Source: Terriglobia bacterium (lineage in GTDB: Bacteria; Acidobacteriota; Terriglobia; Terriglobales; Acidobacteriaceae). Taken from it: 64,000 bases of DNA. A model generated the notes under the pieces. That model did not search any database. It saw only the letters and a program-made list of their open reading frames with translations, and was not told the DNA's origin. Below are positions 40,729 through 49,925 of the stretch, piece by piece. Location: contig JAIQFT010000013.1 of NCBI GenBank assembly GCA_020073185.1, positions 62,001 to 126,000 of the forward strand. Direction: 5' to 3'. A program made the translations under genes and the position numbers. Position 1 is the first letter of the stretch; each line of letters opens with the position of its first letter.

Positions 40729-42156
40729 ATGCACAACGGCAATTATTTCTTCGATCGTTATGGGTTGTCCGAAGCCGACTTGCAGCGCTACCTAGCGGCG
40801 GCGCTGTCGGCGGGCGGCGACTACGCTGACCTCTACTTCGAGTACCTGACCACGACCTCCATCATGGTGGATGAATCCATGGTGAAGTCGGCGACGCAGG
40901 GCATCTCCGCCGGGTGCGGGGTACGCGTGCTCAGCGGCGAGCGCACCGGCTACGCCTACACCGACGACCTCGCGCCGGAGAGAATCCTGCGCGCCGCGCG
41001 CACCGCCGCGCTCATCGCCCGCGGTCCCGCGAAGCAGCCCGAAGTCAGCCTCCAGGAAAACCGCGGGCGCAATCTGTATCCGGTAGCGCTTCCCTCGGTC
41101 AGCTCCGACGTGCGCGAGAAGCTAATTCTGGTCATGCGGGCCGACCGTGCCGCGCGCGCCTACGATCCGCGCATCAAGGAAGTCCGCGCCAGCTACGCCG
41201 ACGAGTTGCGTCGCATCCTCGTCGTCGGCTCCGACGGCACGCTTGCCGAAGACTCGCAGCCGTTGGCGCGCATGAGCGTGCTCTGCCTCGGCCGCAATAA
41301 CGGGCAATCGTCGAAAGGCACGTCGGGCGGCGGCGGGCGCGTATCGCTGGAATTCTTTCGCAGCGAGAAGACTCCGGAACACTTCGCCGAGGAGGCTGCG
41401 CGCCAGGCCATCATCCAGCTCGATGCGCGCGAAGCGCCTGCGGGCGAGATGGAAGTGGTGCTCGGACCGGGATGGCCCGGAATCCTGCTGCACGAAGCCA
41501 TCGGCCACGGCCTGGAAGCCGACTTCAACCGCAAAGGCACGTCGGCGTTCACCGGGCGGTTGGGCACGCGCGTGGCCAGCGAGAAGTGCACCGTGGTGGA
41601 CAACGGCACTGTCCCCAATCGCCGCGGCTCGCTCAACGTGGACGACGAGGGCAATACCACGCAAGAAACGGTGCTGATCGAGAAGGGCATTCTCAAGGGC
41701 TACCTGAGCGACAAGCTCTCGGCGCGTCTGATGGGCATCGCCAATACCGGCAATGGCCGCCGCGAAAGCTACGAGCACATTCCCATGCCGCGCATGACCA
41801 ATACCTACATGCTCAGCGGCACCGATTCTCCAGAAGACATCATCCGCTCCGTCCAGCGCGGCGTGTTTGCCGCCAACTTCGGCGGCGGGCAGGTGGACAT
41901 CACCAACGGCAAGTTCGTCTTCTCCGCCTCGGAGGCGTACCTGATCGAGGACGGCCACGTTACCGCGCCCCTGAAAAACTGCACCCTCATTGGCAACGGG
42001 CCTGACGTGCTCACGCGGGTGTCCATGGTGGGCAACGACCTCAAACTTGACGAAGGCGTCGGCACCTGCGGCAAGGACGGTCAGTCGGTCCCGGTCGGCG
42101 TCGGCATTCCGACCCTGAAGGTGGATCGCATCACCGTCGGCGGGACGGGACAGTAG
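40729..42156 (+). CDS. tldD: TldD-type metalloprotease subunit
   Basis: The 475-residue zinc-protease subunit has the catalytic HEAIGHGLEADF motif near residue 255 and family motifs ADLYFEYLTTTSIMVDESMV, GCGVRVLSGERTGYAYTDDL and TNTYMLSG. TldD works as a heterodimer with TldE/PmbA, which is encoded one gene downstream, and cleaves unfolded peptides and some RiPP precursors. ATG 40729 gives the usual length; the upstream frame adds residues from a region holding a TACAAT box. Confidence 0.95.
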   Translation: MHNGNYFFDRYGLSEADLQRYLAAALSAGGDYADLYFEYLTTTSIMVDESMVKSATQGISAGCGVRVLSGERTGYAYTDDLAPERILRAARTAALIARGPAKQPEVSLQENRGRNLYPVALPSVSSDVREKLILVMRADRAARAYDPRIKEVRASYADELRRILVVGSDGTLAEDSQPLARMSVLCLGRNNGQSSKGTSGGGGRVSLEFFRSEKTPEHFAEEAARQAIIQLDAREAPAGEMEVVLGPGWPGILLHEAIGHGLEADFNRKGTSAFTGRLGTRVASEKCTVVDNGTVPNRRGSLNVDDEGNTTQETVLIEKGILKGYLSDKLSARLMGIANTGNGRRESYEHIPMPRMTNTYMLSGTDSPEDIIRSVQRGVFAANFGGGQVDITNGKFVFSASEAYLIEDGHVTAPLKNCTLIGNGPDVLTRVSMVGNDLKLDEGVGTCGKDGQSVPVGVGIPTLKVDRITVGGTGQ

Positions 42157-42978
42157 ATGAGAAGTGGAACGCAGGTTTTGCGCACGTTGCTCCTTGCTGG
42201 AAGCCTCTTCGTAGCTAGCCTTGCAGCCCATTCTCAGGTCGCTCCCGCGGGCGACATCACCGGGAAATTGGAACTGGCTGAGATTCCTCCAGGTGCTGTT
42301 CCGACCCCAGTGGAAATGCTGCCTGTCACGATTCGTTCACTGGCCACTATGCAATCAATCACCGCAGATCCCGACAAGACTGGCAAATTCGTCCTCAAAA
42401 ACGTTCCTGCAGGGCAGTATTCGTTGTCATTGCCGTTTCCGGGGCTGATCCGAATTTTTGCAATGGGAAACAAGGCGCTGAATCCCGATCGCTTTGGCTT
42501 GGAGCCGGACGACACCGCTCCCCTGCAGATAGTCGTTAGTCTTAGGGAATCGACTGCAGTTGTCGATGTACATGGAATACCGACTAACGCCGGCAAGGTC
42601 GATGGACTGCTATTTCCCGACGACCCCTACATCACACCTCGGTATTCAGGACGGTCCCTTCCGGTGTTAAACGGGCGCAACGAATTTAGGGGCCTCTCTC
42701 CCGGCAAGTACCGCGTCTTTATCTACGATCACGACTATTGGCGGGTTGTCGTATCTCCCCCCATGCTTAACGCATTGCGAGAGCGTGCAGCTATTGTCGA
42801 ATTGCCAGAGCAGGGCCAAGCCAGTGTTGAGGCAAACTACATAGATACAGGAACAATCCTGGAAGCCTTTCGACACTGCACGAAAACGGAAGCGGCCTTT
42901 GACTGTCCGCCGGCGTCATATCTGCCAGAGTTCGGTAGTAAAGCGGCAGATAACCCAACCAGCAAATCACCCAATTGA
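42157..42978 (+). CDS. Exported hypothetical protein with carboxypeptidase-regulatory-like fold
   Basis: The 273-residue protein starts at the base after the tldD stop. It has a signal peptide (LRTLLLAGSLFVASLAAHSQ) and two beta-sandwich-like segments: ITADPDKTGKFVLKNVPAGQ plus YSLSL, and GRNEFRGLSPGKYRVFIYDH. This is the pattern of carboxypeptidase regulatory-like or prealbumin-like domains common in acidobacterial exported proteins. Two Cys occur near the C-terminus. Base composition is clearly less GC-rich than tldD and tldE, suggesting later insertion between them. It is not known whether it relates to TldD/E action. Confidence 0.8.
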   Translation: MRSGTQVLRTLLLAGSLFVASLAAHSQVAPAGDITGKLELAEIPPGAVPTPVEMLPVTIRSLATMQSITADPDKTGKFVLKNVPAGQYSLSLPFPGLIRIFAMGNKALNPDRFGLEPDDTAPLQIVVSLRESTAVVDVHGIPTNAGKVDGLLFPDDPYITPRYSGRSLPVLNGRNEFRGLSPGKYRVFIYDHDYWRVVVSPPMLNALRERAAIVELPEQGQASVEANYIDTGTILEAFRHCTKTEAAFDCPPASYLPEFGSKAADNPTSKSPN

Positions 42979-42983
42979 GAGAG

Positions 42984-44327
42984 ATGGACCTAAAAGAAAT
43001 CGCTGTCGATGTCGTGAACCGCGCCATGCGCGGCGGCGCGAGTGCCGCCGAAGCCGTGGTGCGCGAGGGCAACGAATTCTCCACCGTGGTCCGGCTCGGG
43101 CAGGTGGAGACGCTGAAAGAATCGGGCTCGAAGGCGATCGGGGTGCGCGTGTTTCGCGGGCAGCGCGCGGCTTCCACCTACAGCAGCGATCTTTCGCCGG
43201 AAGGCCTGGACCAGATGGTGTCGTCGGCGCTGGCGCTGGCGGAGGTCACGTCAGAGGATCCGCACGCGGGCTTGCCGGAGCCTTCGCAGCTCGGCTCCAT
43301 CGGTGGCGATCTCGATCTTTACTTCGACGACGTGTACTCGCTCTCCGGCGAGCAGCGCATTGACTACGCGCGGCGCGCAGAGAAAGCGGCGCTCGCGGTT
43401 GATCAGCGGATCAACAACTCCGAAGGCGGCTCGTTCGACGCCGCCGATGGACAAAAAGTGCTGGCTAATTCGCACGGCTTTGTCGGCGGGTACCGCAACT
43501 CCTACTGCTCGGTTTCCGCCGTGCCTATCGCGCAGGAAGGCGGCTCGATGCAGCGTGACTACTGGTACTCGGTGGCGCGCACGCTGAAGAAGCTGGACGA
43601 TCCCGAGCAGGTGGGCCGCATCGCCGCGCAACGCACGCTGCGCAGGCTGGGCGCGCGCAAGGTCAAGACCGCGAAAGTTCCGGTCATCCTCGACCCGCTG
43701 ATGGCGCGTTCGCTGATGGAGCACATCTTCGAGGCGGTCAACGGCGACTCCATCTACCGCGGCGCGTCGTTCCTGGCGGGCAAGCTGGGCGAGCGCGTCG
43801 CCGGCACCAACGTCACCGTCATTGACGACGGTACGCTGCGCGGCGGCTTCGGCACCAGCCCCTTCGACAGCGAAGGCGTGCCCACGCGGCACACCGTGGT
43901 GATCGAGAACGGCGTGCTCAAGTCCTACCTGCTGAACACCTATACCGCGAAAAAACTCGGCCTCCAAACCACCGGCAATGCGGCGCGCGGCCTGGCGGGA
44001 AATCCTTCTATTGGAATCGGCAACTTCTTCCTGCAACCGGGAACCAAGAAACCGGAGGAGATCATCGCGGGAGTGGCGGAGGGCCTGTACGTCACCGAGT
44101 TTCTCGGCTTCGGCGTGAACCTGGTCACCGGCGACTTCTCGCGCGGCGCATCCGGGTTGTGGATCGCGGGCGGCGAGCTGGCGTATCCGGTCGAGGAGAT
44201 CACGGTGGCCGGAAACCTACAAGACATGCTGCTCAACATCGCCGAAATCGGCAGCGACCTGGAGTTCCGCGGCGCCGTGGCGGCTCCCACGCTGCGGCTC
44301 GATGGGCTGACGGTCGCGGGCGAATGA
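42984..44327 (+). CDS. pmbA: TldE/PmbA protease subunit
   Basis: This 447-residue partner of TldD lacks the HExxxH motif, as expected. It contains VVRLGQVETLKESGSKAIGV, VYSLSGEQRIDYARRAEKAA, EHIFEAVNGDSIYRGASFL and NLVTGDFSRGASGLWIAGGE. Both subunits are needed for proteolysis. ATG 42984 is chosen, with GAGAG upstream. A large repeat region follows the gene. Confidence 0.95.
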   Translation: MDLKEIAVDVVNRAMRGGASAAEAVVREGNEFSTVVRLGQVETLKESGSKAIGVRVFRGQRAASTYSSDLSPEGLDQMVSSALALAEVTSEDPHAGLPEPSQLGSIGGDLDLYFDDVYSLSGEQRIDYARRAEKAALAVDQRINNSEGGSFDAADGQKVLANSHGFVGGYRNSYCSVSAVPIAQEGGSMQRDYWYSVARTLKKLDDPEQVGRIAAQRTLRRLGARKVKTAKVPVILDPLMARSLMEHIFEAVNGDSIYRGASFLAGKLGERVAGTNVTVIDDGTLRGGFGTSPFDSEGVPTRHTVVIENGVLKSYLLNTYTAKKLGLQTTGNAARGLAGNPSIGIGNFFLQPGTKKPEEIIAGVAEGLYVTEFLGFGVNLVTGDFSRGASGLWIAGGELAYPVEEITVAGNLQDMLLNIAEIGSDLEFRGAVAAPTLRLDGLTVAGE

Positions 44328-44424
44328 GTTGACGCATCGGTAAACCTTGGACGGTATACCACCCCCTCCCCGGGCCTCTAATAGAACCAGCAACTTGCGC
44401 ACGGTATACAGGTCGCGGCTTTGC

Positions 44425-44620
44425 GGCACGACTGAAAGTCGTGCCCTGACACGAGCCCAGCCCTGACACGGAGAGTCGTGCCCTGACGAGCCAGACACGA
44501 GCCAGTCGTGCCCTGACACGAGCCAGTCGTGCCCTGACACAAGCGCGTTTATCTGAATTCTGACACGGAGCCGGAGTCCCGTGTCAGGGCATGTCTTTCA
44601 GTCGTGCCGCAAAGTCACGT
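44425..44620. repeat. 21-nt tandem/inverted array with GTCGTGCC hairpins
   Basis: It starts with the perfect hairpin GGCACGACT-GAA-AGTCGTGCC (44425-44445). It then repeats AGTCGTGCCCTGACACGAGCC: 44437-44457, a variant from 44474, 44504-44524, and 44525-44545 with one substitution. Inverted fragments (CCGTGTCAGGGCATG at 44579-44593, TCAGTCGTGCC near 44599-44609) close it. The surrounding 44328-44716 contains no gene. Confidence 0.9.
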
Positions 44621-44716
44621 TTACAGAATCTGGGCTTCAGCCCCTGCGGGCCTGCCTGCAGCAGAGCAGAAGGGCAGTTTGCTTTTGCGGCGCGCGCAAG
44701 CGACAATCCTTCGCGT

Positions 44717-45223
44717 ATGAGCACAGGAGACGTGTTCTCGCCGCGCCAGGAAGAGAAACGACGCTGGATGCCGCTGGCGCTTGGCGCGATGGTGGTCGTG
44801 GTCGTCGTGGCGGTGATGCTGATCATCGGACGGCCGGCGAAGCAGCCCGCGGCAGTGGCGATTGACCCCTACGCGGAGTTCCTGCGCCTCTCCGACCCGA
44901 AGCTGAGTGCGGCAACCAATTTTGTCGGCGCCAGTGTCAGCTACCTCGACGGCAAGATTGCCAACCTCGGCAGCAAGACGGTGGCGGGCGCAACCGTCGA
45001 GGCCATCTTTCGCAACTCCATGGGACAGGTGGTGCAGCGCGAGACGCTGCCGCTGATGCTCTACCACACCGGCCTGGCGGGCTTTCCCGATGTCGCCCCA
45101 CTCAGCGCCGCCCCGCTCACACCCAATCAGACGCGCGATTTCCGGCTGACCTTCGAGCACATCTCGGCGGATTGGGACCAGGGATACCCGGAGCTGAGGT
45201 TTGTGCGGATCACAACCCAATGA
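44717..45223 (+). CDS. Membrane-anchored DUF2393/FxLYD-like protein
   Basis: The 168-residue protein has a short cytoplasmic head, one transmembrane helix (LALGAMVVVVVVAVMLIIG, about residues 20-38) and an external beta-sandwich: SVSYLDGKIANLGSKTVAGA, then TVEAIFRNSMGQVVQRETLP and RDFRLTFEHISADWDQGYPE. This strand order fits DUF2393/FxLYD-type domains. ATG 44717 is chosen because upstream codons read through the repeat region. Confidence 0.8.
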   Translation: MSTGDVFSPRQEEKRRWMPLALGAMVVVVVVAVMLIIGRPAKQPAAVAIDPYAEFLRLSDPKLSAATNFVGASVSYLDGKIANLGSKTVAGATVEAIFRNSMGQVVQRETLPLMLYHTGLAGFPDVAPLSAAPLTPNQTRDFRLTFEHISADWDQGYPELRFVRITTQ

Positions 45224-45319
45224 AGAATTAGGAATGCCGGCAGCGCCGCGCGATGTCACTGCGCCGCAATTCTTCATTCTCAGTCCTTCATTCTGAATTC
45301 CCCGTGCCTCCGCGGTGAA
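45222..45319. repeat. GAATTAGGAATG / CATTCTGAATTC words plus CACGGAG arm
   Basis: GAAGAATTAGGAATG and AATTCTTCATTCTCAG-TCCTTCATTCTGAATTCC form one inverted family. CCCGTGCCTCCGCGGTGAATCG is the arm of the CACGGAG family. The second half encodes the tail of TrmFO on the minus strand. Confidence 0.75.
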
Positions 45320-46734
45320 TCGCTTCGGTGGGAGATTGGACCGACGCGGGTGGGGCCAGGGCGGGCAGGGGATTCGGCGCGCAGGGGAAGGAAGCGTTTT
45401 TCAAATTCGCGCAGCCAGGCTTCCAGGTCGGCGAGAGCGCGTTCGCACTGCCGGCGATGGCGTAGAGCGCGGTCCCGAATCCTCTTCTCACCATTCAGCG
45501 GCGGCAATAAATCAAATGTGATGTTGGCGGGCTGGAAATCGCGCGCGTCGCTCTGCGTGATGTAGTGGACCAGCGATCCGAAGGCGGTGGCGCGCGGAGC
45601 GGGCAGCGATTGGGCGTCGCGCACCAGGGCGGCGGCGTGCAGCCCCGCGAGCAGCCCGGTGGCGATGGATTCGACATAGCCTTCCACGCCTGCAATTTGC
45701 CCCGCGAACAGCACGCGTGGGTGCGCTTTCATCTGCAGCGTGGGTGTGAGCAGTGCAGGCGCATTGATGTAGGTATTGCGATGGATCTGGCCGTAGCGCA
45801 GGAAGCGGGCCTTTTCCAGGCCGGGGATGAGGCGGAAGACCAGTTCCTGCTCGGGGAAGCGCAGGTGATTCTGGAAGCCGACGATGTTGTAGGAGTCGGC
45901 GCGCAGGTTCTCCTGACGCAACTGCACCACGGCGAAGGGGCGCTGCCCGGTGCGCGGGTCCACCAGGCCGACGGGCTTCATCGGTCCGAAGCGCAGGGTA
46001 TCGCGGCCGCGGCGCGCGATTTCCTCGATCGGCAAACAGCTCTCGAAATAATTCAGATTCTCCCAGTCGTGGCCTTCGACGGATTGCGCGGCGAGGAGGG
46101 CGTCGTAGAAGCGGTCGTACTCCTCGTGCGACATCGGGCAGTTGATGTAGTCGGCGGAGCCCTTGCCGTAGCGCGCTGCCAGGTAGACGCGCGAGCGGTC
46201 GATGGATTCGGCGTCCACGATCGGGCTGATGGAGTCGTAGAAGAACAGGTGTGGCACACCCGCCCCCGCGTGTGCGCTCAGGCGCGCGATGTCGTTCGCT
46301 AACGAATCCGAGGTCAGGGGCCCGGTGGCGATGATGGCGATACCGGAGTCTTCGTCAATCTGCGTTACCTCCTCGCGAATGACTGTGATGTGCGGGTGGT
46401 GGGAGACGGCCTCGGTGACCTGGGCAGCGAACATGGCGCGGTCTACGGCGAGGGCGTGCCCGGCCGGGACGGCGGTCTGGCGCGCGATCTCCAGCAACAG
46501 CGAGTCGGCGCGGCGCATTTCTTCCTTAAGCAGCCAGGGAGCGGTGAATTCCGACATCGACTTGAGCGAGTTGGAACAGACCAACTCCGCGAAATCGGCG
46601 GTCCGATGCGCGGGCGTGGTCCGTCGCGGGCGCATTTCGTAAAGCTCGACCGGGATGCCGCGGCGGGCACACTGCCAGGCGGCCTCGCATCCAGCCAGAC
46701 CCGCGCCGATGATTTTGACTGTCTGCTCGGGCAT
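45280..46734 (-). CDS. trmFO: tRNA (uracil-5-)-methyltransferase, folate/FAD-dependent
   Basis: The 484-residue flavoprotein makes ribothymidine 54 in tRNA using methylenetetrahydrofolate. The FAD motif VKIIGAGLAGCEAAWQCARR is at the start, ELVCSNSLKSMSEFTAPWL holds the conserved Cys, and VDRAMFAAQVTEAV and LFAGQIAGVEGYVESIATGL follow. ATG 46734 is chosen as the family start. The last residues (SPRRHGEFRMKD) and the stop are translated repeat sequence, so the natural C-terminus probably ended earlier. Confidence 0.95.
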   Translation of the reverse strand: MPEQTVKIIGAGLAGCEAAWQCARRGIPVELYEMRPRRTTPAHRTADFAELVCSNSLKSMSEFTAPWLLKEEMRRADSLLLEIARQTAVPAGHALAVDRAMFAAQVTEAVSHHPHITVIREEVTQIDEDSGIAIIATGPLTSDSLANDIARLSAHAGAGVPHLFFYDSISPIVDAESIDRSRVYLAARYGKGSADYINCPMSHEEYDRFYDALLAAQSVEGHDWENLNYFESCLPIEEIARRGRDTLRFGPMKPVGLVDPRTGQRPFAVVQLRQENLRADSYNIVGFQNHLRFPEQELVFRLIPGLEKARFLRYGQIHRNTYINAPALLTPTLQMKAHPRVLFAGQIAGVEGYVESIATGLLAGLHAAALVRDAQSLPAPRATAFGSLVHYITQSDARDFQPANITFDLLPPLNGEKRIRDRALRHRRQCERALADLEAWLREFEKRFLPLRAESPARPGPTRVGPISHRSDSPRRHGEFRMKD

Positions 46735-46743
46735 AACCAAGCT

Positions 46744-46815
46744 CAACCACGAAGGGCACGAAGGTTCACGAAGTAACCGCGTTGCCTTGGTGATCCTTCG
46801 TGTCCTTTGTGCTCA
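46744..46815. repeat. CACGAAGGTT / CCTTCGTGTCC inverted-repeat array
   Basis: The left arm ACCACGAAGGGCACGAAGG plus TTCACGAAG and the right arm TGATCCTTCGTGTCCTTTG (about 10-nt period) overlap the 3' end of the GNAT gene. There they encode STKDTKDHQG on the minus strand. Confidence 0.88.
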
Positions 46816-47293
46816 GGTCTGTTTTCGCAAGTTTCTCCAGCGCTTCGCCTGCCACGCGCATGGTGAGCCACTCGGTCATCCTTTGCGCACCGAGAGCTTC
46901 GTAGAATTCAATCGAGGGTTGGTTCCAGTCAAGCACCTGCCACTGAAAACGGCCGCAGTTCTCGCTCACCGCGATTTTTGCCAGATGCACCAGCAGCGCC
47001 TTGCCGATACCTCGGCCGCGAAACGCCGGCCGCACGAACAAATCTTCCAGATACAGCCCCGGACGTCCCTGCCAGGTGGAGTAGTTGAAGAAGAAGAGGG
47101 CGAATCCGGCGGGCTGGCGGCGCCATTCGGCGATGAGGACGCGGAATTTCGGCGCCGGACCCCAGCCGTCGCGCAGCAAATCCTCGGGACGGGCGATGGC
47201 CTGCTCGGGCGCGCGCTCGTATGCGGCCAGTTCACGAATGAATTCGAGGACCAGAGGAATGTCCTCCGGAGTGGCCGGACGGATGCAGAGCAT
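46766..47293 (-). CDS. GNAT-family N-acetyltransferase
   Basis: The 175-residue acetyltransferase has IRPATPEDIPLVLEFIREL at the N-terminus, the acetyl-CoA loop VRPAFRGRGIGKALLVHLAK in the middle and WNQPSIEFYEALGA near the end, like spermidine/diamine acetyltransferases. Substrate unknown. The C-terminal 15 residues STKDTKDHQGNAVTS are encoded by a repeat array and are unlikely to be functional. It lies 32 bases upstream of trmFO on the same strand. Confidence 0.92.
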   Translation of the reverse strand: MLCIRPATPEDIPLVLEFIRELAAYERAPEQAIARPEDLLRDGWGPAPKFRVLIAEWRRQPAGFALFFFNYSTWQGRPGLYLEDLFVRPAFRGRGIGKALLVHLAKIAVSENCGRFQWQVLDWNQPSIEFYEALGAQRMTEWLTMRVAGEALEKLAKTDLSTKDTKDHQGNAVTS

Positions 47294-47307
47294 GGCGGTA
47301 TTATACG

Positions 47308-47378
47308 GAGGCTTCAGGCTGCAGGTCCGCTGATCCAGTGTGCGAATCCGTCTTTAGCCTGAAGCCTGGCGCCTGTGC
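47308..47378. repeat. Heptad inverted-repeat array (AGGCTTC / GCCTGAA)
   Basis: GAGGCTTCAGGCTGCAGGTCC and TAGCCTGAAGCCTGGCGCC pair across 24 bases. It lies between the KimA-like gene and the GNAT gene, upstream of the latter's start. Same family as 34543-34617. Confidence 0.85.
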
Positions 47379-47425
47379 TGGACTTACGTTTGCAGAATCC
47401 GGCTCTTCAATCCTGAAATCGAGAT

Positions 47426-49672
47426 TCAATTCGGCGGGCTGCCCCCGCCTCGTTTGTCGAGCTCCTGCTGAAGCAGCGCGGTGAGGCGATCGCGCTCCGG
47501 GCCGGTCAACTCGCGCTCTAATTCCTTGAGGGCGAGCCCGACCACATCGTAGTGATGCAGACCGGCGTAGCGCGGGTCGTTGGTGAGCCGCAGCCAAAGG
47601 TTGTGCAGGAGCGCGAGGTCTTCATCGCGCAGGCGCGGGGTGTGCGGCCCGAGCAGATACTCCTTGCGGCTGCCGTCCGGGGCGACGATCTCCAGGGTGA
47701 CGCGCGGCTTGGGCGCGGGCAGGCGCTCCCAGGCATCGCCGGTCAGCTTCGCCTGTTCATCGGATGTCAGCTTGGTGGAGAGGCCGCAAACGATCTTCGC
47801 CGAGTCCAGCCGCTGCGCCGTCAGCATGATGGTGTCGAAGACATCGGTGCCAGGCACGACCAGCAGCGACACCGGTTTCCCCTCTTTTTCCGCCACCGCC
47901 ACCACGCGCGAGAACAACTCCTGCTCGTAGGTATCGAAAATTTCCTTGGCTTCGTACATGCGGTTGCCGCTGAAGGAGTGCTCGCGCGGGGAGAGGCGCG
48001 CGGTCATGACCACCACGTCCTGCTTGGTGCATTCGGTGCGGTGGAGGATGTCGCGCAGGTAGTAGAGGCTGGGATCGCGCACCGGGACCAGCACGTTGCC
48101 GGGACGGGCGCGGAGTTGCTGGTTGTCGAGTTCGGGATCGGCGAAGACGCGGAATTGCTCCAGCGCGGCGTGCTTGCCGTGCTGCTGGCGGAGCGTGTAA
48201 CGCTCGCTGAAGGTAAAGACGAGGAAGAAGACGCCGCTGAAGATGATGCCCGCGATGGTGGCATCTTGCTTGGTGAACAGATTCACGATGGCAGTGGCAA
48301 ACAGCACGAGCGCGATCATCACCAGCCCGAGCGGAATCTCCTTGTCGCCGATGTGGATATTCCCGGGCACCTTGAACTCACGCTTTTCCGGCTGGGTATA
48401 GCGCAGGCGCAACACGGCCAGCGAATTGAACGAGAAGCTCCAGATCACGCCGAAGGCGTAGAGCGCGGCCAGCAGGTAGACGTTGCCGCGGCTGGCAATA
48501 ATGGTGAATATCTGCAGGCCGACGATCAGGTTAATAATCCGGAAGCTGGTGCCGTAGCGTCGTTGCGGCCGCTGGAACCAGGGCGTGAGGACGCCATCTT
48601 CGGCGATACGATTGAGCACGCCGTTGGCGCCGACGATCGAGGTATTCAGGGCACCGGCCAGAATCAACACCCCCACCAGCACCACGAAACCGTGGAAGAT
48701 CAGCTTGGGCAATTCCGGCCCGGCCAGATAAATGGCGATGCCGCCGATCAGGTTGGCGAAGTAGGCGGGACGGACACTGTCGGGGATGATCATCTCGCCG
48801 AAGAAGGAAACCAGTCCGGTGAAAAGCAGGCTATAGAGGAAAATGACCAACCCGGCGCGTTCCAGGTTCTGGAGTTTCGGGCTCTCGATTTCCCGGTTGA
48901 CCTGGGCCAACGTCTCCTCGCCGCTCATGGCGAGCACGGAGTGGCCGAAGCCGACCAGGACGATGAGCCAGGTCAGGCTCTGCGCCCAGGTGCCATGGAA
49001 CCAACCCCACGCCTCCTTGTCCATCTTGAAGTTGCTGACCGAGGGCAGGGGCGGAAGGTGGGCGCCGCGGAGGACAATGGTGATCAGCGACCACACGATC
49101 AGGATCACCACCATGACGGTGGTGATCTTCATGATCTGCATCGCCTTTTCGCTGGACTCGTGTATGCCCTGGATGTTCTTCCACCAGAAGTACACGCACA
49201 CGAGCACGGCGAAAACGGCGGCGAAGTGGTCTTCGTTGAACTTGACGGCGTGCCCGGCATAGGCCGAGATCTCTTGGATGAAGCCGGCGAGATACTGCCC
49301 GGCGGAAACGGCGCTGATGGGGCCGGTAAGGATGTAGTCGAACAGAAGCGCGGAAACCGACAGCTTGGCCAGCGGCGCGCCCAGCGACCGCTTGACCACC
49401 CGGTACACGCCGCCACGCACGAACATGGCGCTGGACTCGATGTACACCGCGCGCACGGCGTAGCTGAACAGCATCACCGCCAAGATGAACCAGGGCGCGC
49501 TCTTGCCAATCACCTTCTCCGCGTCGCCACCGACGTAGTACGCCGAGGAGGCAAGGTCAGCCAGCACCACTGCCGCTACCCGCCAGAAGCTGATGAAGCT
49601 CAGCATCACCGTGGTAGCGATGAAGACCGGCACTGCCGGCCGTTTCAGGTTCGGGTTCTCGGCTACGGGCAT
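47426..49672 (-). CDS. KimA-like APC transporter with cytosolic C-terminal domain
   Basis: The 748-residue protein has about 12 transmembrane helices (residues 15-470) and a 250-residue soluble C-terminus. Early motifs ADLASSAYYVGGDAEKVIG and LLFDYILTGPISAVSAGQYL parallel the potassium transporter KimA (SSVAYGTE-, LLVDYILT-type). Like KimA it ends in a USP-like region (NVLVPVRDPSLYYLRDIL, VSLLVVPGTDVFDTIM). KimA is a c-di-AMP-regulated K+/H+ symporter, so the cdaA gene in this window makes a functional link plausible. An amino acid permease role is the alternative. Confidence 0.75.
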   Translation of the reverse strand: MPVAENPNLKRPAVPVFIATTVMLSFISFWRVAAVVLADLASSAYYVGGDAEKVIGKSAPWFILAVMLFSYAVRAVYIESSAMFVRGGVYRVVKRSLGAPLAKLSVSALLFDYILTGPISAVSAGQYLAGFIQEISAYAGHAVKFNEDHFAAVFAVLVCVYFWWKNIQGIHESSEKAMQIMKITTVMVVILIVWSLITIVLRGAHLPPLPSVSNFKMDKEAWGWFHGTWAQSLTWLIVLVGFGHSVLAMSGEETLAQVNREIESPKLQNLERAGLVIFLYSLLFTGLVSFFGEMIIPDSVRPAYFANLIGGIAIYLAGPELPKLIFHGFVVLVGVLILAGALNTSIVGANGVLNRIAEDGVLTPWFQRPQRRYGTSFRIINLIVGLQIFTIIASRGNVYLLAALYAFGVIWSFSFNSLAVLRLRYTQPEKREFKVPGNIHIGDKEIPLGLVMIALVLFATAIVNLFTKQDATIAGIIFSGVFFLVFTFSERYTLRQQHGKHAALEQFRVFADPELDNQQLRARPGNVLVPVRDPSLYYLRDILHRTECTKQDVVVMTARLSPREHSFSGNRMYEAKEIFDTYEQELFSRVVAVAEKEGKPVSLLVVPGTDVFDTIMLTAQRLDSAKIVCGLSTKLTSDEQAKLTGDAWERLPAPKPRVTLEIVAPDGSRKEYLLGPHTPRLRDEDLALLHNLWLRLTNDPRYAGLHHYDVVGLALKELERELTGPERDRLTALLQQELDKRGGGSPPN

Positions 49673-49749
49673 GGAATCGGCTAGTTGGATGTACCGTGAC
49701 AGTCGCTGGGTTTAAGAGTTCTGAGCTACCGCTTTCTGTAACTTGCTAC

Positions 49750-49854
49750 TCACAACACGCAAACTGGCAACCATCGCTTCCGCTGCTTCGCAAACTCCTC
49801 GTATCCTTCCGCGCCGACGCGCCGCTCGTTGTCATAGCGGAACTGGATTTCCAC
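49750..49854 (-). CDS. Possible small protein or gene remnant
   Basis: From GTG 49854 this frame encodes 34 residues, including IQFRYDNERRVGAEGYEEFA and KQRKRWLPV. The charged, evenly mixed composition looks coding. The frame is open further to a TTG codon but stops soon after, and no Shine-Dalgarno is visible. It could be a real small gene or what is left of a larger one between the RDD and KimA-like genes. The rest of the 49673-49993 gap holds only repeats. Confidence 0.35.
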   Translation of the reverse strand: MEIQFRYDNERRVGAEGYEEFAKQRKRWLPVCVL

Positions 49855-49925
49855 GGGCGTGGAGCAAGCATTAGAAATCAAATCGTCGGTTTAGGGAAAT
49901 CGCCCCCGGAAGTAGAAGGGTAACC

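Noticed and set aside
47552-49684. Long plus-strand open frame opposite the KimA-like gene
   Set aside because: The minus strand has clear transmembrane helices and APC motifs; the plus frame is His/Gln-rich shadow.
49696-49923. Plus-strand 75-codon ORF between the KimA-like and RDD genes
   Set aside because: No start signal or motif; the opposite strand in the same stretch reads a more protein-like short frame.
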